NCBI GenBank assembly: GCA_025928735.1
Contig: JAICIW010000031.1
Location: 1-11,945, forward strand
DNA length: 11,945 nucleotides
Source of the DNA: Rhodanobacteraceae bacterium
GTDB lineage: Bacteria; Pseudomonadota; Gammaproteobacteria; Xanthomonadales; Rhodanobacteraceae
Direction: 5' to 3'
Shown here: positions 6,932 through 11,945 of the stretch, piece by piece
Layout: each line of letters begins with the position of its first letter
Position numbering within the stretch: position 1 is the first letter of the stretch
Program-made: the position numbers and the translations under genes
The notes under the pieces: model-generated
The model's input: the letters and a program-made list of their open reading frames with translations, nothing else
Databases searched by the model: none
Told to the model about the DNA's origin: nothing

Positions 6932-8812
6932 GTGGGAGCCCCGGGGCACATAGTGATCAGCCACGACGGGTCGCCAGGGAAGCGCGGCTTCATTGCGGAA
7001 CTCAGCTATCGCCACGTGTGGCGTGCCGCGGCGGTCTACATCGGCGCAGTGTGGGCACTCTCGCAAGGCATCGCACAACTTGCCCCCGTGTTCCGGGCAC
7101 CGGACTGGATCACCCGCTGGTTCGTGATCGCGTGCGCGATCGGATTTCCCTTCTGGGTGGCCTTTTCCTGGTATTACAAGCTGACGCCGCAAGGCTTCAA
7201 GCTCGAAAGCGACGACGCCAGTCACGATCAGGCGTTCCATCGCGCCACCGGGCGCAAGCTGGACGTGTGGATCATCGGCGTCATGGCGGTCGCGATCGTG
7301 CTGCTGATCACCAACACGTTCGTGTTGCATCGCGACGTGAACAGCGCGGCCGGGGCGGCGGACGCGAAAGCCATCGCAGCGACACTGGCGAAGGTTCCTT
7401 TCCAGTCGGTGGCCGTGCTGCCGCTGACCAACGACAGCGGTGATCCCAAGCAGCAGTATTTTTCCGATGGGCTTTCGGAAGAATTGATTTCCGACCTTAC
7501 CCAGGTCAACGGGCTGAAGGTGATCGGGAAATATTCCAGCTTCAAGTTTCGCGACAGCGAAGACAGTCTCGCCCAGATCGGTGCCGCGCTCGGGGTCGCC
7601 CACCTGATCCAGGGTTCGGTGCGCCAGCAGGCCAACCGGATCCGGGTCACCGTCAACATGATCCGCGCGAAGGACGGAACCAGCGTGTGGTCGCACAGCT
7701 ATGACGAAAAGCTCAACGACGTCTTCGCGATTCAGTCGAAGATCGGCGAGGCCGTCGCCGACGCGCTCAAGGTCAAGCTGCTCGGCAAACCCATCGTGGC
7801 AAGCGACAAGCCGCCCAGCGGCAACGTGGAGGCTTACGAGCTGATGCTGCAGGGGCGGGCCATCTACCGCCGCGGCACCGAATCCAGCATCCGCCAGGGC
7901 ATTTCGCTGTTTCAGCGCGCCCTCGCGCTCGATCCGGACTATGCCTATGTCTGGGGGCTGATGTCCAATGCATCGGTCAACCTTGGCGTGTTGTTTCTGA
8001 CTGGGGACGCGCGCCAGCAAGCCTATGCCCAGGCTCGCGCTGCAGCAGACAGGGAGCAAACACTGGCTCCCAATGCGGCATACACCCATACCGATCGCGG
8101 TTACCTGCTGGCGGCGGTCGACAACGACCCCATCGGGGCGCTCGCCGAGTACAAGCGGGCCCATGAGCTGGCCCCCAATGACACGACCAGCATGAATTAT
8201 CTGGCCAGTGGGCTCGAGAACTTGGGGCAACTGCAGGCGGCGGTAGAAATGTACCGCAAGGCCCTTGCCAACGATCCGGCGCGTGTCGACATCTACTTCA
8301 ATTTGGCAATTGCCCTGCTGGGACAACGCCAGTTGGATGCGGCGGAGGAGGTTGCCAGGAAAGGGCTGGCTTGGCAGCCGAATTATCCGTGGTTGTATGG
8401 CATCCTGACCGAGGTCGACGTCCTGCGCGGCGATGTGGACGCGGCACGCAGCAACGCCGCCAAGGAAACCGATCCGGTGATTGGTCCATGGGCACGGGCG
8501 CTTGCGGCGCAGATCGGCGCCGACGGCAAACAGGCCGACGCGGCGTTGCGCGATTACATCACCAAGCAGGGCAAGGACCAGCCTTATTTCGTGGCCGACC
8601 TGTACGCCGTACGCAAGCGCCCTGATGAAATGTTCGACTGGCTGCAGCGTGCCTGGAGCCAGCGCGATCCGAATTTCTCCGGCCTGCTGCTCACCGATCC
8701 CTTCGTGCTGGCCTACCAGCACGATCCACGCTTTGCAGCCTTGTGCAAACAGGCCGGCTTGCCGCTGCCGGATCGCGCAGTGGCTGCTGCCGCGGCTTCC
8801 GGCGAACCCTGA
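6932..8812 (+). CDS. Inner-membrane TolB/FlgO-like domain protein with TPR repeats
   Basis: This 626-residue protein has three predicted membrane spans (about 30-50, 60-80 and 110-132), then a TolB/FlgO N-terminal-like domain (about 157-285, beginning SVAVLPLTNDSG and FSDGLSEELISDL) and a series of TPR helices to about 560 (for example FQRALALDPDYAYVWGLMSN and AVEMYRKALANDPARVDIYF). By the positive-inside rule the large C-terminal part is probably periplasmic. In related proteins of Xanthomonadales this module often follows a CadC-like DNA-binding or adenylate cyclase domain; here no such output domain exists, so it is more likely a scaffold or assembly protein. The real function is unknown. 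The start is uncertain: GTG 6932 lies inside a hairpin, GTG 6953 is free and would give 619 residues beginning at ISHDGSPGKRG; an in-frame TAG at 6926 excludes earlier starts. Confidence 0.88.
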   Translation: MGAPGHIVISHDGSPGKRGFIAELSYRHVWRAAAVYIGAVWALSQGIAQLAPVFRAPDWITRWFVIACAIGFPFWVAFSWYYKLTPQGFKLESDDASHDQAFHRATGRKLDVWIIGVMAVAIVLLITNTFVLHRDVNSAAGAADAKAIAATLAKVPFQSVAVLPLTNDSGDPKQQYFSDGLSEELISDLTQVNGLKVIGKYSSFKFRDSEDSLAQIGAALGVAHLIQGSVRQQANRIRVTVNMIRAKDGTSVWSHSYDEKLNDVFAIQSKIGEAVADALKVKLLGKPIVASDKPPSGNVEAYELMLQGRAIYRRGTESSIRQGISLFQRALALDPDYAYVWGLMSNASVNLGVLFLTGDARQQAYAQARAAADREQTLAPNAAYTHTDRGYLLAAVDNDPIGALAEYKRAHELAPNDTTSMNYLASGLENLGQLQAAVEMYRKALANDPARVDIYFNLAIALLGQRQLDAAEEVARKGLAWQPNYPWLYGILTEVDVLRGDVDAARSNAAKETDPVIGPWARALAAQIGADGKQADAALRDYITKQGKDQPYFVADLYAVRKRPDEMFDWLQRAWSQRDPNFSGLLLTDPFVLAYQHDPRFAALCKQAGLPLPDRAVAAAAASGEP

Positions 8813-8877
8813 GCCATTCGGCGGGAGTACGGCAACTGGCGCGCTCAACTTCCTTGGGCGGTTCACGCACGTTCGAC

Positions 8878-8894
8878 TGTCAAAACTGTTTACA
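8878..8894. promoter_or_regulatory. Upstream element 1, candidate activator site for the PEP-CTERM gene
   Basis: TGTCAAAACTGTTTACA is a near-palindrome: six of eight base pairs about the central C8886 are symmetric. It lies about 190 bp before the predicted sigma-54 transcription start, a normal distance for an enhancer-binding activator. A related 17-mer is found 101 bp downstream. PEP-CTERM genes are known to be governed by a PrsK/PrsR two-component system in which PrsR is an NtrC-type sigma-54 activator; that it binds here is inference. Confidence 0.4.
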
Positions 8895-8899
8895 CCCGG

Positions 8900-8940
8900 A
8901 CTGTCGGGGCGCGCTCGCGATAAAAGCCCCGAAAGACAGT
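8900..8940. repeat. Interrupted inverted repeat ACTGTC-GGGGC / GCCCC-GACAGT
   Basis: ACTGTC (8900-8905) plus GGGGC (8906-8910) pair with GCCCC (8926-8930) and GACAGT (8935-8940), with a 4-nt GAAA bulge on the right arm and a central CGCG-CT-CGCG mini-hairpin (8910-8919). It lies 88 nt after the TPR gene stop, and no U-run follows, so it is either a weak 3' end structure for that gene or part of the upstream control region of the PEP-CTERM gene. Confidence 0.45.
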
Positions 8941-8961
8941 GAGTTGAATGGCACTGCCGCC

Positions 8962-8984
8962 CCGACGCTCCAATTTTGCGTCGG
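8962..8984. repeat. Perfect 7-bp inverted repeat CCGACGC / GCGTCGG
   Basis: CCGACGC (8962-8968) and GCGTCGG (8978-8984) flank the 9-nt AT-rich loop TCCAATTTT. There is no U-tract behind it. Its right arm overlaps the second 17-bp upstream element, which favours a protein-binding site over a terminator. Confidence 0.4.
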
Positions 8985-8995
8985 AGAAACTTACA
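8979..8995. promoter_or_regulatory. Upstream element 2, related to element 1
   Basis: CGTCGGAGAAACTTACA shares the frame GTC...A.....TTACA with element 1 (9 of 17 positions, same orientation). It lies about 90 bp before the predicted sigma-54 start. Two copies upstream of one sigma-54 promoter suggest oligomer binding by an activator (inference). Confidence 0.4.
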
Positions 8996-9049
8996 GGTTC
9001 GGCATGTGCGCTCGATTCCGAATGTAATCAAAACAATGAGTTGCTGTGG

Positions 9050-9065
9050 TGGCACAACCCATGCA
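9050..9065 (+). promoter_or_regulatory. Sigma-54 (RpoN) promoter of the PEP-CTERM gene
   Basis: TGGCACAACCCATGCA has the invariant GG (9051-9052) and GC (9063-9064) separated by exactly 10 bp, and matches the consensus TGGCAC-N5-TTGCA at all but one position (A for the first T). Transcription would start near 9076, giving a leader of about 60 nt to the PEP-CTERM start. Sigma-54 control is established for PEP-CTERM genes in exosortase systems with the PrsK/PrsR pair. Confidence 0.75.
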
Positions 9066-9090
9066 GAACCAAAGCCCGCGAACATGAAAC

Positions 9091-9116
9091 TTTGCGGTTC
9101 CTCCGCAACCCGCAAA
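9091..9116 (+). promoter_or_regulatory. Leader hairpin with two alternative partners
   Basis: TTGCGG (9092-9097) pairs with CCGCAA (9103-9108) across a TTCCT loop. The longer TTTGCGG (9091-9097) can instead pair with CCGCAAA (9110-9116). The structure ends four nt before the ribosome site AAGGGG (9121-9126), so it could protect the 5' end or adjust translation. Confidence 0.35.
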
Positions 9117-9135
9117 TCTAAAGGGGTATTCAGTG

Positions 9136-9744
9136 ATGACACGTTATCTGGTTCTTGCGGCAGCAGCCGTGGTTCTCGCCATGACCGCGCCGGCAGCGTT
9201 TGCGACGCGGGTAGTTTTTGATCCGCCTTCGACGTCGAATGACGCCCTGCCGCCGACCACGCCGCCGCAGTGCACTCATGACGACCCCTGCAGCATCGGG
9301 CTGCTCAACCATACGTATCAAGTGAACTTCATTCCCTGTGGGGATGTGCAGGGCGTCAACACCGACGGGTTCAGCTATTGCCTGTGGATGAACAACGTCA
9401 CCATGCATGCCGCTTCCAAATTCACCTTCCAGTTCATCGTGCCCGAAGGGGGCTCCCACAGCGGTGACGGCCTCGAGTGCGGCAGCATTCCCGAGAATTT
9501 CGCGACCGATAATTGCCCGCAAGCGTTGCCCGACCCGGGCAGTCTGTTCACGGTTTCGTTTTTCCCCAACCCACCGCTCCCGAACCGGACGGACTTCTAC
9601 CTCTTCACCGATTTCGTGAATTCGCCGGGAGCCGCCAACGTGACGCTTTCGGTCCCCGAGCCGGGAGAACTGGGCCTGTTCGGCCTCGGGCTGCTGATGC
9701 TTGGCGTGGGCTACGGCTGGCAGCGGCGCCGCCAGCAAGCGTAA
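9136..9744 (+). CDS. Secreted PEP-CTERM sorting-domain protein
   Basis: This is a small exported protein of 202 residues. It begins with a clear signal peptide (MTRYLVLAAAAVVLAMTAPAAFA, given as MTRYLVLAAAAV plus LAMTAPAAFA) with likely cleavage after AFA. It ends with the exosortase sorting signal: VPEP, a hydrophobic helix LGLFGLGLLMLGVGYGW, then the basic tail RRRQQA. The middle has no domain I recognise; it carries six cysteines, suited to disulfide bonds in the envelope, and is rich in Pro, Asn and Phe. Known of the family: an exosortase cleaves near PEP, and such proteins are exported and work with exopolysaccharide in flocs or biofilm. No exosortase gene is in the window. ATG 9136 is preferred, with AAGGGG nine nt upstream; GTG 9133 is directly before it and possible. 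Base composition of the leader is less GC-rich than its neighbours. Expression is probably sigma-54 dependent. Confidence 0.92.
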   Translation: MTRYLVLAAAAVVLAMTAPAAFATRVVFDPPSTSNDALPPTTPPQCTHDDPCSIGLLNHTYQVNFIPCGDVQGVNTDGFSYCLWMNNVTMHAASKFTFQFIVPEGGSHSGDGLECGSIPENFATDNCPQALPDPGSLFTVSFFPNPPLPNRTDFYLFTDFVNSPGAANVTLSVPEPGELGLFGLGLLMLGVGYGWQRRRQQA

Positions 9745-9760
9745 ACAAGCACGAGGCGAT

Positions 9761-9794
9761 GGCGCGCGGCGGGTCCAATGACCTGCTGCGCGCC
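9761..9794 (+). terminator. Long hairpin after the PEP-CTERM gene (3' end structure)
   Basis: A 15-bp stem (9761-9775 with 9780-9794) closes on a CAAT loop. Thirteen pairs are Watson-Crick and two are G-U in the rightward RNA; in the leftward RNA those two become A-C mismatches, so the fold favours the PEP-CTERM transcript. No U-run follows directly, so it may end or protect the mRNA rather than be a standard intrinsic terminator. It sits between convergent genes. Confidence 0.55.
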
Positions 9795-9825
9795 ACGTCG
9801 TGCTGCGGCGCGCTTCGCGATCAGT

Positions 9826-10617
9826 CTATTTTTCCGTCGCGCCGCGCTCGATCTTGTCGACGAGGTTGCTGAGGATACGCAGGTCTTCGGCGTCCAACGA
9901 GTTGCCGCGCATGCCGCGGAAATGGTCGTGGAAGGCGCGTACTGAGGCTTGCGGATCATCCAGCGAATAGCCGATTGCGGTCAGCGCCATCCACGGATCG
10001 AAACCGGGAGGTGGGTCGGGCAGGGTGGCGATCGGGTCGGGCCACAAGCCGAAACCGTCGGCCGCCAATGTCGCCCATGGAAACAGCGGACCGGGATCGT
10101 CCTTGCGCGATGGCGCCATGTCCTCGTGGCCGATGATCTGCGCGCGCGGAATATGCCAACGCCTGGTGAGGTCGGTCAGCAGATCGATCAGGCTGGCGAT
10201 CTGCGCGGGCGGAAACGGTACATGGCCATTGTTGTCGATCTCGATCCCGATGGAGGCCGAATTGACGTCCGTGATCGTGCCCCAGCGGCCCGGGCCCGCG
10301 TGCCACGCGCGCAGGGTGTCGCTGACCAGTTGGTAGATGTGGCCGTCGCGGCCGATCAGGTAATGCGCGCTGACCGGACCGTCGGGGTTGCGAGTGCGCA
10401 GGGTATCCAGGGCCTGCTGCACCGAACCCTGATTGGTGAAGTGCAGAACGATCAACTGCGGCTTGCGGATGTCATGGTTCTTCGACGGCATCCAGGTCGC
10501 CATCGGGTTGCGTGGCGGCAGCGGCGCGCAGGCCGCCATGATGGTCAACGCGACCAACGCGGCCACCAGACATGCCATGCGCGAAACAGGGGCTGAATCG
10601 CAGCGCGCGAGGTTCAC
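9826..10617 (-). CDS. AmiD-like N-acetylmuramoyl-L-alanine amidase lipoprotein
   Basis: This 263-residue zinc amidase (Amidase_2/AmpD fold) should cut the bond between N-acetylmuramic acid and L-alanine in peptidoglycan or its turnover products. Zinc ligands fit AmpD: His59 (LIVLHFT), His164 (IIGHEDM) and Asp174 in SRKDDPG, with Glu126 (IGIEID) and Lys172 as catalytic residues. The N-terminus has a basic region, a hydrophobic stretch and a lipobox-like MAAC (Cys30), so it is probably a lipoprotein, like E. coli AmiD in the outer membrane. The GTG start at 10617 overlaps the stop of the upstream sulfotransferase gene as GTGA, which indicates translational coupling; ATG 10578 would remove the basic residues that a signal peptide needs, so it is less likely. 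A C-terminal region of about 70 residues after the catalytic fold is of unknown role. Confidence 0.92.
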   Translation of the reverse strand: MNLARCDSAPVSRMACLVAALVALTIMAACAPLPPRNPMATWMPSKNHDIRKPQLIVLHFTNQGSVQQALDTLRTRNPDGPVSAHYLIGRDGHIYQLVSDTLRAWHAGPGRWGTITDVNSASIGIEIDNNGHVPFPPAQIASLIDLLTDLTRRWHIPRAQIIGHEDMAPSRKDDPGPLFPWATLAADGFGLWPDPIATLPDPPPGFDPWMALTAIGYSLDDPQASVRAFHDHFRGMRGNSLDAEDLRILSNLVDKIERGATEK

Positions 10618-11945
10618 TCCGTCAACGCCCCGGCATCGCGCAAACGCTGGCGCAGTCGATCGAGCTTGTCGCCGTACAGCGCGCTGCGCGCGGTGTCGCG
10701 CCGGATAGGTTGCCGCACCTGCGCGGCACTGGGCAGGCTTTGCACCGTGCGCGCGGTCTTGTGAAAATCGAGGCAGGCGGGATCGAAGGGCAGGCCACAG
10801 AAATCCAGCAAGCGACGGACTTCGGCATCGGGATCGGCGACCAGCGATTCGTATTGAAGGTCCATCACGCGATCCGGATATTTCTGCAGCCAGAATCGCG
10901 TGAGGCGCAGGAAGTCGATGCAGTAATCGGCCAGTTCATCCATGCTGCAGGCAAAGCCGCTGTTCTCGCTGAAACACTGCCGGAAGCAGCCGAGGCAGGT
11001 TTCGACCGGATCGCGCCGGACGATCACGATTCGCGCTGCCGGCATCATCGCAAGTGCTGCGCCGACGAGGTACCACGTCACCAGGCTTTTGTCGGTGAAG
11101 CGCGGCTTGCGTTCGCGCCAGCGTGTAGTGCGCGCGAGGTAGTCGCGGCCCATGCGCTGCCAATCCTCGGCGCCGGCGCCCGGCACCCATAGCGGGAACG
11201 CGGAATGGCGAGACGCGGTTTCCGCGTCGATCACCTGCGTCATGTCCTTGATCTCGTTCGCGCCCTCGACCTCCGGGTGCGAAGCGAGGATCTGCTCGAC
11301 GAGTGTGGAGCCGGAACGCGGGATGCTGACGATCAGGATGGCTTCGCAGCCGAGCTGCGGGTCGAGCGGCGCGGGCAGGTTTTTGGAGAACGCATCCTGG
11401 ATTGCGGCTACGCGGCGGCGTTCGCCCGCGGCGTCCCACTTCACGCGCTGGCGGCGCGATGCATTGCCATGTTCGAACACTTCGAACGCCTGCGCGTATT
11501 TGTTCTGGTTTTCCAGAGCCTTCGCGTAACTGAAAGCCAGCAACTCGTATTCGCGGCCGGCGAGGCCCGGTCGCGCCAAGGCATGCTGCATGCGTGCCGC
11601 ATCGGCAGCATCGAAACGCACCGTGTTGAGATTCGACAGTCCGAACCAGCCTTCGGCATTGCCCGGATCGCGGCGCACCACTTCGCGGTAGCCCTTCACC
11701 GCCGCATCGATATGGCCGAGGCTGGCCTGGACGCGCGCCAGCGACAATCGTGCCGAAACGTGCGCGGGATCGAGTTCGATCGCGCGCCGCAAGGCCGCGA
11801 CCGAGTCCTGCGAGTGTGCGTGCCGACCGAGCGCTTCGCCGAGATTGAACCAAGCCAGTGCGGAATTCGGTGCCAGCGTGCAGGCTTGCCGCAAGTGCGT
11901 GAGCGCCTGCTCGGGCTCAGCGAGCTCGAACAGGGCAATCCCGAG
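10614..11945 (-). CDS. TPR-repeat sulfotransferase, partial (5' end outside window)
   Basis: 443 residues are visible; the frame stays open through the right edge with more TPR sequence (ALFELAEPEQALTHLRQA), so the TTG at 11894 is not the true start. The N-terminal half is TPR helices, for example NSALAWFNLGEALGRHAH and AVKGYREVVRRDPGNAEGWF. The C-terminal half is a PAPS-dependent sulfotransferase (Sulfotransfer_3 type). It has the 5'-phosphosulfate loop VSIPRSGSTLVEQIL (from about residue 206 of the visible part) and the 3'-phosphate site IVIVRRDPVETCLG (from about 306). Such TPR-sulfotransferases resemble tyrosylprotein sulfotransferases, but the acceptor in bacteria is usually unknown; a carbohydrate or envelope component is possible. 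It overlaps the amidase gene by GTGA and is very likely co-transcribed with it. Confidence 0.92.
   Translation of the reverse strand, partial: LGIALFELAEPEQALTHLRQACTLAPNSALAWFNLGEALGRHAHSQDSVAALRRAIELDPAHVSARLSLARVQASLGHIDAAVKGYREVVRRDPGNAEGWFGLSNLNTVRFDAADAARMQHALARPGLAGREYELLAFSYAKALENQNKYAQAFEVFEHGNASRRQRVKWDAAGERRRVAAIQDAFSKNLPAPLDPQLGCEAILIVSIPRSGSTLVEQILASHPEVEGANEIKDMTQVIDAETASRHSAFPLWVPGAGAEDWQRMGRDYLARTTRWRERKPRFTDKSLVTWYLVGAALAMMPAARIVIVRRDPVETCLGCFRQCFSENSGFACSMDELADYCIDFLRLTRFWLQKYPDRVMDLQYESLVADPDAEVRRLLDFCGLPFDPACLDFHKTARTVQSLPSAAQVRQPIRRDTARSALYGDKLDRLRQRLRDAGALTE

Noticed and set aside
6632..9142. Open frame of 836 codons on the - strand
   Set aside because: It is antisense to the end of ispA and to the whole TolB/TPR gene and crosses the intergenic control region; no recognisable domain.
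9800..9845. U-run and short CGCG repeats near the amidase stop as a terminator
   Set aside because: The T-run (about 9829-9833) lies inside or at the end of the amidase coding sequence and no stable stem precedes it in the correct orientation.
10936..11853. 305-codon - strand frame
   Set aside because: Same strand but different frame from the sulfotransferase; Arg-rich shadow without motifs.

Overview
The window is GC-rich, densely packed bacterial DNA. It looks like a gammaproteobacterium, with the Lysobacterales (Xanthomonadales) as my best guess. The grounds are inference: the hopanoid gene set, GTAG-headed REP palindromes, a TTGACA/TAGGCT-type promoter, a PEP-CTERM gene with a sigma-54 promoter, and a TolB-like/TPR membrane protein with a multi-span N-terminus. 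No RNA gene, CRISPR array, insertion sequence or phage gene was seen.

Positions 1-6822 form a terpenoid-to-hopanoid locus. A farnesyl diphosphate synthase (ispA, 5938-6822, +) diverges from a leftward operon. In order of transcription the operon holds squalene synthase (5775-4639), squalene-hopene cyclase (4623-2683), the adenosylhopane phosphorylase HpnG (2705-1992), the epimerase-like HpnA (1995-1003) and, after a 121-nt gap holding a REP pair, a diphosphomevalonate decarboxylase (881 to beyond base 1). The genes cover supply of IPP from mevalonate, condensation to FPP, dimerisation to squalene, cyclisation to hopene and side-chain processing. Two points are unusual. The last mevalonate-pathway step sits inside a gammaproteobacterial hopanoid locus, where the MEP pathway would be the default. 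Squalene is made by one eukaryote-like squalene synthase instead of the common HpnC/HpnD/HpnE trio. HpnH, the radical-SAM enzyme that makes the HpnG substrate, is not in view.

Positions 6932-8812 (+) encode an inner-membrane protein with three predicted membrane spans, a TolB/FlgO-like domain and TPR repeats. The 323-nt gap that follows is a rich control region: two related 17-bp elements, two inverted repeats, a sigma-54 promoter with exact GG-N10-GC spacing, and a leader hairpin. It precedes a small secreted PEP-CTERM protein (9136-9744, +), which is presumably sorted by an exosortase encoded elsewhere. A long hairpin, stable only in the rightward RNA, closes that gene.

Positions 9826-11945 (-) hold a two-gene unit. 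A TPR-sulfotransferase, cut by the right edge of the window, overlaps by its stop codon the start of an AmpD/AmiD-like lipoprotein amidase that acts on peptidoglycan.

The leftward genes are tightly coupled: ATGA overlap hpnG/hpnA, 23-nt overlap shc/hpnG, 15-nt gap sqs/shc, GTGA overlap sulfotransferase/amidase. This indicates polycistronic transcription and translational coupling.
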